Assembly: GCA_028023455.1 (NCBI GenBank)
Contig: JAQFVV010012404.1
Location: 14,054,000-14,117,999, forward strand
Direction of reading: 5' to 3'
Source: Epiperipatus broadwayi
Taxonomy: Eukaryota > Onychophora > Udeonychophora > Euonychophora > Peripatidae
Length of the DNA: 64,000 nt
Positions 52,855 through 64,000 of the stretch are shown here, one piece after another; position 1 is the first letter of the stretch, and the number at the start of each line of letters is the position of its first letter. Both the position numbers and the translations under genes were made by a program. The notes under the pieces were generated by a model that had not been told where the DNA came from, did not search any database, and was given only the letters and a program-made list of their open reading frames with translations.

Positions 52855-52935
<81 letters not shown>
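49672..52935 (+). mobile_element. RTE-like LINE, near full length, ending in (TA)n
   Basis: The 5' leader (49672-49925) is GC-richer than its surroundings. Next come endonuclease, linker, RT and a C-terminal region, then a very short 3' UTR and a (TA)n tail at 52857-52934. Overall length is about 3.3 kb. An APE endonuclease start of LGTYNC and a compact single-ORF layout with a tiny 3' UTR and simple-repeat tail are typical of the RTE group. The copy has decayed. Confidence 0.85.
49926..52842 (+). pseudogene. Broken RTE-type endonuclease/reverse transcriptase ORF
   Basis: The protein would nick target DNA and copy the RNA there. Endonuclease signs are LGTYNCTSLSSEERLQEL, WDIIGLCEVRRKDE, GVGFII, QLYAST, and VMGDFNARIG with catalytic Asp and Asn (about 50475-50500). 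The expected tail ELDYIL follows near 50690. RT signs are GKAPGNDGI (about 51433), YRPINLLSVLYK (about 51596), GFVDYEKAFDSV (about 51790), GDSISPKLF (about 51966) and FADDVVVFA (52080 onward). The C-terminal block is YGSETWTL ... DRKRWIELG, with stop TGA at 52840-52842. At least six frameshifts and several stops break it. One stop is a TAG at 51963-51965 in place of the RT motif Gln. It is clearly non-functional but all domains are traceable. Confidence 0.9.
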
Positions 52936-52937
<2 letters not shown>

Positions 52938-52960
52938 TAATGGTCATTCAGTCCATCTCT
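52838..52960. repeat. Inverted repeat around the (TA)n tail of the RTE-like LINE
   Basis: AATGACCATTACA precedes 78 bases of TA repeat, and TGTAATGGTCATT follows it, with GATGG/CCATC further out. The arms pair almost perfectly, giving a potential cruciform with the TA array as its stem extension. Confidence 0.9.
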
Positions 52961-54450
52961 AATCACAGAGAGCACCACCAGATCACTACTATCTGGAAAA
53001 TTTATTTACTGTGATCAAAAGTGGATGAGAATGATGGTCTGTGCCAACTAAATTTGGGTAGAAGCAAGAGATCTTAAAGATTGTTCAGACAATTGAGAAA
53101 TAAAAGCACTAAGACAAACATCAGCCAAATAAATTTAAACAATTTGAAAATTTTATTAAAATCAGGACAATGAGAGTGCACAAGAGTACAGCACACAGTT
53201 TGGCAGCAAAATTCTCTCACCTAAAAATAAAAAAATGGATTGGATAATATCTGCCTGCTGGCAATTTATAAAATTACAAACAAAAGCAACTCTAGTTTCC
53301 AGATTCAGAGATATGAAAACAATTACAGTCTTATAGGAAATCAATAAAACCAGTGTGGACAACTACTGATGTTATAATGCTGCAGGACTGCTGCACGTAA
53401 TACTGCATTTAAAGCAAACATGGTTGATTTTACATACAAGACAATATATATATGATTATGATTACATAATCTAGAAAAAAATTCCTAATTTCAGAAAATC
53501 AGAATAATAAAGACGATAAACTGCCAGCCAAAAGATTTGAAGTTTGCAAGAAATGCAAACTAAACATCTTTAAAATTAATTATTTTACAATAATAAATAA
53601 GGGCAGGTGAGCAAATAAAAATTATGAAAACTGCCAAAGCATTTAGAAATAGTTAGTGAAATAAATGGAAGACATATTAGAAATATAAAATGTAATCTCA
53701 CAATGCATTCTCTGATAAATGAAAATGGAAAACAAACTTGGAATCTTAAAACTAGGATTCCAAAACACACTATAAATACAAAGAAAATACAGATAATGAA
53801 TGTTAGATTAAATAATTAATAAAACTTTATATATCATACTTATTTTAGATTGAGCGGAGATTTAATTAAAAGTAATTTATTTACTCTGGCAAGAATAAGA
53901 AAAAGTTTACCTTACAGTAAAGCAGAGTTCACGTAGTTTTCTGAAGAGTGCACAATTTTATATTCCAGATGACTTCTCTTTATGATGGTGGCAAGTGTTG
54001 AGGCAAATTGGGAATCCGGCTTATGTTAGACTTTTATGGCATCATGAAGAACAACTTAGAGTCTGAGGTTTATCCTTATTTAAATTAGCAATGCATATTG
54101 TTGTTTACACTATGTATAGCAGTGTATTTTGACATCGTGAAGGTAAATTTCAAAAAGAAAAATGTTCAAACTGCCAAGAGGTTAATCAGATTGAATATTA
54201 AAAATAAGATGCTGAACCAATCACTTTGACAGAGTATTTGCTTGGTCAAGATAATGATCCATAAATTTTTTTTGGATTATTTATACCCACACTCAATTTT
54301 CTGTGAAAACTATCATTGTTGTGGAATGCTACACCTTAGGGCAGGGAAAATCTCAATCTCCCCCTCAATCTAATTTAGGAATTCCAACCAGGAATTACTT
54401 TAACTAAAACAACAACACAAAATTAAATCTCCACTTTTAGAATTAAATTA
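52961..54450. other. Unassigned sequence, possible old repeat
   Basis: Mixed-composition sequence contains a minus-strand AATAAA-like region near 53140-53160 and a CTCCCCCTC patch near 54358-54366. No ORF carries known motifs. It may be a decayed non-coding retroelement, but there is no second copy in this window to define it. Confidence 0.3.
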
Positions 54451-57400
54451 GAAATGATTAAACTAAAAGAGACAGGAATGTAATCAACACGTTCGCTTGT
54501 TTTTAATCAGTTTGATAATAATAAAAAAAAAAAGTAAAAACAAGCAGTAACAGAAAACTATTTCAAAATCAAGTATATATATAGATATATTTTAAACACA
54601 AACGAGTATGTGTATTAATACATGTACTCTTTTTAAATAATTTTTAAATGACTTTAGATTTAAATTTGATCAGTGAAAGTTAGTTTTATTTATTTATATT
54701 TTGGGGGTTTGAATGATGATTGATACAGACTGCTCTGCACAATATATTGCATCCATGTACTTATCACAAAAAGATACATAATAAGAAAATATTAAAATTT
54801 TAATATAATTCCTAGAAGTTAAATATACTTCTATTTAAATATTAGACTGTCCCATTTAAATGAACTTACATTAAAATCATAATTATTGTTAAGACAGAAT
54901 TTATTTGAATACATTTTAAAATGTTCCTTTTATAAAGTTCATGAGTTTATTTCCAATGAATAACATTTTTGGCATTGAATTTTGATTTGACTTTATTATT
55001 TCATAATTTTCTATTACAAATAGTTAACAATCCATTTTCAACTAACAAAACTTCAAGTCTCTTTTCCAGTGCAGACTGATTAATCCTTGGAAAAAAGCAT
55101 ATTAATGCATAGCCATTCTTCAAGCTATTTATTTGTAGCTAGCCTAAATCTTTCAATTTCTCTAATCTTGCATTAATTTTTATCCATTTAAAGGCTAGCT
55201 TAATTATCTTACCTGACCACTAATGTCAGCCTAAAATAATACTGTTGCTATGCTAATTTAATTTGTTCTCTTTTTATAAGTTTTTCCCAAAACACATTTT
55301 ATCTGCAAAACAAAAATGTTCTGAAATACATTAATTAGTTTATTCTATAATATGTCTTATCTTATATTAATATAAAGCTGCTTAAACATTCTTTATTTTA
55401 ATTAAACTGATACAGATTTACCAAAAATAAATATATAAATCCAATTTATCCAAATCACTTCTAACACTTTTTAGCACAAACTTTTTATTATACATATATT
55501 AAAAATAAAGAAAAAGGTGATTTTGTTAATATGTCAAAACAAATATATTTAAAAATTATTTTAAGCAATTTTTTAAATATCAAATTAGTTTTAATACATT
55601 ATTTAATGAAGATATCTTATATAAACTAAAAACATGAAAAAATATTTTATTTCTTGATGCCATCAAAATGTCAATCAGATTTTTTTTTCTTTTCAGATAC
55701 ATACATATATATATACACATGATATAAATTTCATAAATATAATACAATGTTTAATAGATATTTTAGATGGAAATATTTAAGAGTGGAATGATCTATTTAT
55801 AATTGTTTAATTAGAAAGCACTTAATTTACAACAGTAGTTAATGACCAACTACTCAGGCAAAGTGTTAAATTAAAACTGACAGGCTTGATTGCATTCAAA
55901 AGGGGGAAAGCAATTATAAATGAATAACTCCACACATTAAATATTTCCATATATATATATATGTGTGTGTGTGTGTAAACATTCATGATGATAAATTTTT
56001 AAAAGTAGATAACTAAAATATAACATCAAGCATTATTTAAAAAATCAGAGAAGAGCATCAATTAAACCAACATCATGACAGATTTATTTTATGGATGTTA
56101 GTTATTCCCCAGATGAAGTGTAGAAAAAAAACTTAAAATATCTAAACAATACTTATATAAACATTCTGAATTGACTTAAAAGGCTGAATATAAAACATAT
56201 TAAATATTTTACACCAAATTTCAAACAAACTTCATATGGTAAAATATCATGAATAGCAGATTATCATATTATTTTTTCTTGGTAACACAATGTGAAAAAA
56301 TTTAAAGTTTCTAGGTCATAGGAAAAGCTTCATTTGTAGAAAAAATGTATGATAATTGTTAAACTTTCAAAATAAATAATTTTAATACTATTCTACATCA
56401 ATAAAATCAGTTTATATATCAATGAGCAATCAAATTATAAATATTTCTAAACTTCGTGATTTTTAATAGCTATTGGTGACTCTTCAAATGAAGTGCATAA
56501 AATATAGCTATTCTAAACTTTTGAAATTTAGATCAACATTTGTATCGAGAATAACTCACATTTTATATGCTGTAGACTTAGGCAACATTTTAACAGTATA
56601 TAAAGAAATATTAAGTCATTTTTTCATAAAAAGAAAAATCTTCAAATTCTCTAGAGTCAATAGAGATTGTTGATGCTTCCGTTATCACTTATGCTTTCTC
56701 AGTTTATCTCAGTGGGGAGAGCTGCAAATTATATGCTTAGTATAATAATATCTGCATTTTAAACCAATAAAACTTTTGAATTTATAATTCGAACATATAC
56801 AGTACTTATAAAGTATTAAACTAAAAGCAAATTGAACAATATTGCAATTTGAACAATATTCATCAATAAATTTACAATTTATTAGTTTTTAATTATATTA
56901 TTCTCAATATATATATATACTTAATTTTAATTGTAAAGTTTATTAAAATAAATTAATTAGAAGTATTATATAGAGATCATTAACATTTTATTACTAACTT
57001 TAATAATATACTTCTTAAGGCCTAAAGGTTTTAAATGAACTCTAGGCTGCTTAAAAAAAATCTAAGTATAATCAACTGAACAAAAGTGTCTTGCTCGTCT
57101 TTCCATGATATATACTTGTGTATAGCTATTACATTTCAAACAGTAATCGAACAATCTCTTGTTAAGAGTGAATAATTTAACGTGGCTTTCTATTGGTAGT
57201 TAACAAGCAATATTATAACCAAGACATTTTAAATATAATATATACGTGTGTTGTGTGTATTTCGATGATTTTTTTTTTTTAATTTTTATACATATTATAC
57301 ACAAAATAAATTCTTTTCATGTGTACGTGTTTTTAAAGGATATTTGATAATAACACTCAATTTTAAAAATTTAAAGAACAAAATAAGCATTTGAATTAAG

Positions 57401-60400
57401 AAATGTGACGTCATTAGAGATTGAAAACCTTTTGACAGAGGAAAATTAAAGCTAAATGTCCCCACGTCCTGCACTAAAATTAATATGAAAAGACAATTTT
57501 CAAATAAAATTATAAATATATGATTGTTTTCTTTATTAATAAGTATTTACTAAAACATATTAGTTCATTTTTTACTTCCTATTCCGAAAATGAATTGCCA
57601 AAACATATTTGTATAAGATACAATAAATAGTATAAAAAGATTTTCAACATTATGTGAATTTCAATCTCGAGTGAAATAGCTTGTTAATTTATATACAGTT
57701 TTATTCTTCCTGCGGACGTAAAAAATATATTATTTTTTAAAATTTATATGAAAACATATAATTAAAATTTGGATTAAATATTATTTACACTAATAAGTAA
57801 ATAATGTTTATGGTTAAATTAAGCAGAAATTTAAAAAAAAAAAACTTATTGTAGATATTTTTTTCATTATTATTATCTATCATCTTCAAGATTATTATGA
57901 TTATCAACATCAACGTCATTATTACATGTCCATCTTTGGCTTATTAAATATAAGACTCTGTATTTCGTATGATACCTATAATTTTATATTGAATTTTAGC
58001 ATTTTCTTTAATAATCCTTATATTGCCATCAATTATTCTCAATTATTTTTTTAATTTTTATCATTAGGCATATCACAATTTGTGTGAATAGCGATAATAG
58101 TAATTATCTATATGCAATTATATTAACATTTTTCGTTTCATTTCTGTTTTTACAAAAAATGGAAACTGGAACATAAAACAAAAAATGAAAATCTTAAAAT
58201 CTAATTCCATCCAGCAGTTTACAGGCATGGTGAGGAATATTTTCTTCTATACTGTTTCTCTATTGAGAAATACTGGACAAGGCATTGCATTTCAGAAGAC
58301 TACTTAAATGGGTTGTTTTATTTTTTATTGTATAGTTCTTTTAAAAATAATATACTCAAAGCACTTAAGCACTCTTTACAAAGCTAGTTGCGAAATAGGA
58401 TTTTAAATATATAAGTAACTTTTAAATTGTAAATTATTATAATAGAGAAATATCACAGTTTCAATTTTAAAAAGTTCTCTTTACCAGACATACTGAAACT
58501 CTCTGCATCAAAAGCATTTAGTTCATTATTTTATAAAAAGCAGATTTTGTTTGTTGTATTTAAAAATATATGATATCATAAATTGACTTATTAAAAGTGC
58601 TGCTTATATTATTTATAAGCAAGTATATAATTAATTGTATTTCGATCAGATAAAAATAATAATCAAGTGTTTTATTTTATAAAGCCTGCCATGATTTTAT
58701 GTGTATATGTTTTTTTTTTAATATTAATTTTACTTATTAAGTAATAGATGTAATTATACAATTACAAATAAACAAATATACAAATATATTTTAATCAGAT
58801 AAGAACTTAATTTATTTTTTTATAAATCTTTAATAATAAAATAATTAAGTATATAACATAAATGATAAATCTTTGTAATAAAAAGTTGAAATTTGTGACT
58901 TAGATATATAAAGGACTAAAGTACCTTCTAAAAATTTTGCTGTAAAATAATATAATTGACTATGTTATATAAACATTAAATTTATTTGAAATGATTCTGT
59001 ATATGTTGTTACTATTAATAAAAAATATATCACTTCAATTATTATTTTTAACTTTGTAAAAAATGTAAGTGAAACTGCTCTGGGGATTATTGATGATCAA
59101 ACCATACATTTGAACTTTACATCAGGATCCCTTAATATATTATTACACTAAATACATGATGCTTTTTTATTACTATCAATTGCTAAACATTCTTCTGATA
59201 TTTAACTTAAGGATCACCTAAACTTTGCAGTATAATATATAAAAGATATGATTGTGATATTTTCAAGAAATTATTTCATTTAGAGAAGCCTATAAATGGT
59301 ATTTATCATTATATTTAGAATTATCCTCACCACCCCCCCCATCACTAATATTCCAGAAAAAAGCTTGGCCAGAGCATGGATGCATAGTGAATAATATACA
59401 CCCTTCACCCAATATTAGATGAATATACCTAGACAAAGAAAAATGATCAGAGACTTAAATTAATTTTAGTAACTGTAACAATTTTATTAAATAAAATAAT
59501 TTAATAAAAACTAGACATTATTACATATTTGCACAAAATCATTGACGCATAATATTAAATAGAATGAATGTAGCAAAGACACATTAACAAATATTGTTTT
59601 AATTACAGAGTTGACTAACATTTTATTAGGCTCAAATTTCTGGCCTCTATCTACTAAGTAAATTTATTATATATCTTTATTGCATACAATTTATTCTAAA
59701 CAACACTAATGAAAATATTTAATAAATACAAATTAAATGTTGGCTCTCTTAATTCACAGAAAAAAATTGTATTTATCAGGAAACTCTTAAATTATTACAA
59801 AATTTATAGGAAAGTATACATATTAAATTGAAGTCAAGTAATTTATAAATATAAAGTTATTAATTTATACAAAATCAAAAAATATTCATTAAATCTGCAG
59901 AAATTAACATATATAATAAAATCTAACCATGACTTTTATGTCAGCATATTATATCAATTGAAGTATTTATTCTAAACTAATTCTTTTATCTCTTCAGCAA
60001 CTCTAATATCTAATAGAATGCTAATTTTGATTTTTCTAGTTCTTGATCAAATAATTTATAAGAAAATAATTTTATTTTTCATACATTATCTTCAATTTCT
60101 AGAGGCTAAAACATTTTCAGAATGAATTGTACTTTTAATTCTTACAACTTTTGCATCATCCAATTAAGCTAGCTTTTAAATAAGGCTAACCTATGAAGAT
60201 GTACCAATTAGTAAGCTAGAACATGCATCATATTTGAATCATATTGTGAATTATGTGGACAAAAGGCCATACAACATCCTGCTAATAATTACTTGGCCAA
60301 TCATGCTGATGGAATTTTCAAAGCACAAGTTATGTTTCACAGCTAATGTAGGGATAGTAATGATAAGTATGTTACAGCTGCTGGATAATGAACATAATTA

Positions 60401-61255
60401 ATTCAGTTTATCATATTAAAGGTATTTTGAGTTTTATTGCTTATCTTCCTTCTATTTGGTGGTACTGAAATTCCACTATTTATGATTTTATTATTTTCTT
60501 AGTCTGTCCAAAAATAATTTTTTCATTTGCTTAACTCTTTTATAGTAGACAATTATTTCTTATATAACAACCCTGACATGTTACTAAAATAACCTATACT
60601 TTAAAACACACATCTGCTTTTGTTGTTGCACAATCTAATAATTACTAATTGTTTTATACTCTCCATCTGCATTGGAATTTGTTTGTTTTTTAAATTACAA
60701 GTTTAATCATTTTCTCCAATATAAATTATGTAAAATGATTTCATATTTTCAATGTTATTTATATCCAATAACAAAAAAAAATTACTTTCAAACTTTTGAG
60801 ATTCCAGATAACTTAACATTTTTATAATTTTCAATAAAATCAGTCCATACTTTTTAATCCTGCCTTCACTTTTTCCTTGCTTTAGATTTGATTTTAACAT
60901 TATTGAAGTCTTCTATCTATTTTTCTTCAGAAAGATGTAAAAAATTATAATAACACTTTGGTCACATGCTTCAATCCTAAAATAGTGACAAACAAAACAT
61001 TAGCACAAATTTTTACTAGATATATATTTTATTTATATATACATGTTTATACAGTAAATTATGTTTTTGCATCAGATTGTTTTATGTTTTGTTTAAATAT
61101 GAGACAATTTAAACTAGAACGTCTAATACACTTTATCCAATTAGAAGATGACTATCGAAAATATTCATAATTATACATGAAGTCCTATATTTTCTTATTA
61201 ACCTTATCAGTCATTTTCTCCTTTCCTGGTATTTAAACTCTGGTTTCTTTAGAAT
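54451..61255. other. AT-rich stretch, nothing recognised
   Basis: Simple TA, TG and homopolymer runs only (for example TATATATGTGTGTGTG near 55960). TGACGTCA-like GTGACGTCAT occurs at 57406-57415 without a gene nearby. I see no coding motif, tRNA gene or long repeat. Confidence 0.5.
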
Positions 61256-61257
61256 AT

Positions 61258-61392
61258 TATTTCGATGTATGTGATACACTTGTGATTGATCTCATATATA
61301 TATATGTACTCATTATATAGCTTCGTATTTCGATGTATGTGATACACTTGTGATTGATCTCATATATATATATGTACTCATTATAAGCTTCG
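61258..61392 (+). repeat. Recent 68/67-bp tandem duplication
   Basis: TATTTCGATGTATGTGATAC starts at 61258 and again at 61326. The two units are identical except for a one-base length difference (TATATAGC against TATAAGC). Confidence 0.95.
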
Positions 61393-62766
61393 TAAAAATA
61401 CTTCTTGCATAATGGGAATATAATTATTTTGAAATTGTTCATCATAAAAGTCATATATTTTGTTAATATTTTATATTAGATCTTTTGTATTTTCAAATAA
61501 AGTAAACATCTTCTTTAAATAAAATACCACTCAAGCTATTTTTATTTTGCAGTTAGTGCTCAGAGCGTTGGCATAATTAATAAGATTTTTTCCCCTGAAA
61601 TTTGGTATTGTGAGAATATTTTATTACCATCGTTTACAATTCTATTATATAACAGATATTTTATTTTACATTAAAAAAATTATTTTAAAATATTAATGTT
61701 TACACTCATAAGTTTTACCTATAATAGTTTATAAATCATAGCTTATTATTAATAGTTAAACACACAGAACTAGCTAAAGTTATAATCAAAAGATACAAAA
61801 GTTATAAAATTAAGTTGTATGATTTATAAAAATATTTACAAAGTATCAATTTACAAAAGCTTAACTTTATTTTATGGAATAATCTCTTGACCAATAGCAG
61901 AGGTTTAAATAAAGATATTTGAAATCTAAATGTTTTTTTTTTTTTTATTATTGACTTTTTAAAATAAAATATTTGATTTCTTTGAACCTAAGTTTTAAAT
62001 TAAAATGTATTAACAGTATAAAAAATTTTTTTTATTAAAGTCAAATTTACAAGCAATCTTATTAAATGGATCGTTTTTATCAAAATAATTAGTGAAACCA
62101 TTATGTTTTGTAAAAAAAAAAAATATTAAGCCTTATATTATCATCTCCATCATCGTTTGTCTCACTGTTTCAACCATTTTCCTAGGTTTATTTTTGGTCA
62201 GTTGCCGGCTACATTTCAATAAGATTCTAACAATTCTTGGACAGTTGGACATTACTTTTATTTACTTTTTTTTTTTTTACAAAATCTAGTTTTTGACATT
62301 TATTAAACTCATTGCTAGAAGCATCAAAGCTTAATCAAGAAGTTTTAAAAAATATTGAAATTCTTATAAAATTATTGTTTAACTATTTGTATTGTTTACA
62401 TTTTGTTTTATTGATTAATTTTTGAAAACAAGATACATAGATAGCTTTCATAACATTAATCGCCACTTAGTTTGAAGATTTAATCAACGATATAAAGAAA
62501 AATGGTAATTGATAACAAATTGTTAGAAAACACACCATTAGATATAGCAATATATTACATTGTCTTTAAAAAAAAATATCAAACTCATAAAATATATATA
62601 TATTTAACAATGTTATTTTTCTTTTTAGAAGGAAAATATCTATAAACTCATGACAATTTTTTTTTAATTAGTTTTTAAAATAAGTAGTGATAAAGATTTG
62701 AAGATATTTTCCAATGCTCGAAAATGTTACAATTTATAAACCAAATACAAGTTTACACACACAAAC
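61393..62766. other. AT-rich stretch, nothing recognised
   Basis: No supported gene or long repeat. Confidence 0.5.
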
Positions 62767-62943
62767 ATATATAAAATTGAGACAGAAGTAACAATAACCT
62801 CAACGAGTTATGTATAAATTAATAATCTGTCAGCAAACGAAAAAAATAATGGTCATTCTATTCTTTTCATTTGTTGATGGATGATTAATAATTTATAGAT
62901 AGCTCATGGAGGTTATAGTTACTTCTGTTTCAATTTTATATAG
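62767..62943. repeat. Fold-back element, about 177 bp
   Basis: Inverted arms of about 78 bases (ATATAAAATTGA..ACAGAAGTAAC against GTTACTTCTGTTTCAATTTTATAT, and AATTAATAAT against its complement) surround a loop of about 20 bases. MITE-like. Confidence 0.8.
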
Positions 62944-64000
62944 ATTAAGCTATGATTATTTATATTTATATATAATATCACCAACAAACAATTTTAAATT
63001 TGAGAAATCATATCTTAAATGTGCTTTTTCCAATGCAGCATTATTTGTAACAGCAACATTTATTGTAAAGTTTAGCATCTTTCTGTAATCAATGATTTGC
63101 ATCTAGTGTAATTTTTTTTTTTTTTAATTTTTTAGTTTTTGTATTTCAATTTTGCTTGTGAGGGTAATGAAATTAAGTTCTGAACTTTTAAAAATATTTT
63201 TTGTAATTTCACCATCAATTTTAAAAATATTAGACTTTAATAATACAGATTTTTCTGGATGAAAATCAAATGTTAGGACATAAATTATAAGTGGAAGTAT
63301 TTTAATTAGAGAGTAAATCATCTTCCCATTCATTTCATTATTTGATTTTCCTAACTGACTAGTTAACTTTATTCCAAAATAGCAGACTTATTGTAATCTT
63401 ACTTTCAATTGTTTTTTTTTTTAAAATATTAATTGTAGATTTGAATACTAATGTATTGACTGAGTGATAGATATAATATGTTTTATGCTAAACTATTCTT
63501 ATTTGCCATAAGTGCTATACATCTTTTTAGCATTAATCAAGCTGAAAGCTGTGAACCAGATAGACATTAATTATATAATATTTCATAACATCTGGTTGTA
63601 ATTATTTTTAAATTATTCTATATACTTTCAATAACTATATGCATTGTAAATTACATTTTTGTAAGAGCTTCTGTAAAATATGATTTCTTAATCACAGATC
63701 TTTTGAAATCTTACTTTATCTAGTCAATAATAATGAATGTAAATAAATATTTGGAACAAATTGAAAAGTAAATGAATATCAAACATTATTAGGTAATTTA
63801 AGAGTATGTTGAGATTATAAATAAAGTTACATCCTTTATATAAAACAGACAGAAGAAAAATTAGACATTCTGATTTTATAGGAGGAAATATATTAATGTT
63901 CTAATAGCTGAATCAATCAATGATGATTTTTGATACATTACTGTATAAACCATATTTTCATTGTATTGAGCATATAAAATTAAAAAAATAGTAACATAAT
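62944..64000. other. AT-rich stretch, nothing firm
   Basis: The last 60 bases (TTTTCATTGTATTGAGCATAT) faintly resemble the WIGHV region of the LINE relics at 14.3, 41.4 and 46 kb, so another relic may start at the right edge. Nothing else is recognised. Confidence 0.35.

Noticed and set aside
57406-57415. CRE-like GTGACGTCAT site
   Set aside because: It is a single short match in intergenic AT-rich DNA with no promoter or gene next to it.

Overview
The window is a very AT-rich, gene-poor piece of a metazoan nuclear genome, probably an invertebrate with a large repetitive genome. The evidence is many decayed non-LTR retrotransposons with APE-type endonuclease or RT domains, tRNA-derived (Pol III) short repeats, fold-back elements, long (AAT)n, (GAA)n and (TA)n microsatellites, and hammerhead-ribozyme repeats. 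I cannot name the host lineage from sequence alone. I found no convincing host exon, no functional tRNA or rRNA gene and no bacterial-type operon. All sizeable coding signal is mobile-element derived and every reading frame is interrupted.

Layout. 1-2117: 3' part of a LINE (+). 5.61-7.23 kb: a 1.6 kb element with inverted ends and an odd 67-codon frame. 7.93-8.37 kb: fold-back element. 9.89-11.64 kb: L1/Tx1-like LINE fragment (-), followed by a 130-bp hairpin and a tRNA-like segment. 14.33-15.06 kb: LINE tail relic ending in a C2H2 zinc finger. 16.45-21.5 kb: a head-to-tail stack of three same-strand LINE copies (C, B, A), each 3' end running into a (TAA)n array, with a 302-bp (GAA)n tract at one junction. 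21.57-22.05 kb and 44.43-44.89 kb: two copies of a fold-back element with a tRNA-like core. 23.14-24.48, 32.47-32.69 and 34.92-35.29 kb: copies of a short element carrying a hammerhead ribozyme next to a tRNA-like promoter (family A). 24.48-29.54 and 36.75-40.92 kb: two diverged copies of a 4-5 kb non-coding AT-rich repeat ending in (TA)n. 29.53-30.36 kb: 360-bp tandem array with an inverted cap. 33.65-34.55 kb: large fold-back element. 48.19-49.60 kb: tandem and inverted 415-bp units, each holding a hammerhead ribozyme (family B, retrozyme-like). 49.67-52.94 kb: decayed but nearly full-length RTE-like LINE. 53-64 kb: AT-rich sequence with a few simple or inverted repeats.

How the parts fit. 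The window reads as layers of retrotransposition. Autonomous LINEs (RTE-like and L1/Tx1-like) would supply the machinery. Small non-coding elements (tRNA-like units and hammerhead repeats) look like passengers. Many insertions start or end in AAT or TA microsatellites, so these tracts act either as insertion targets or as tails added by the elements. The most noteworthy content is the two unrelated hammerhead families. Their cores and helices can be traced base by base, and some copies are visibly inactivated.
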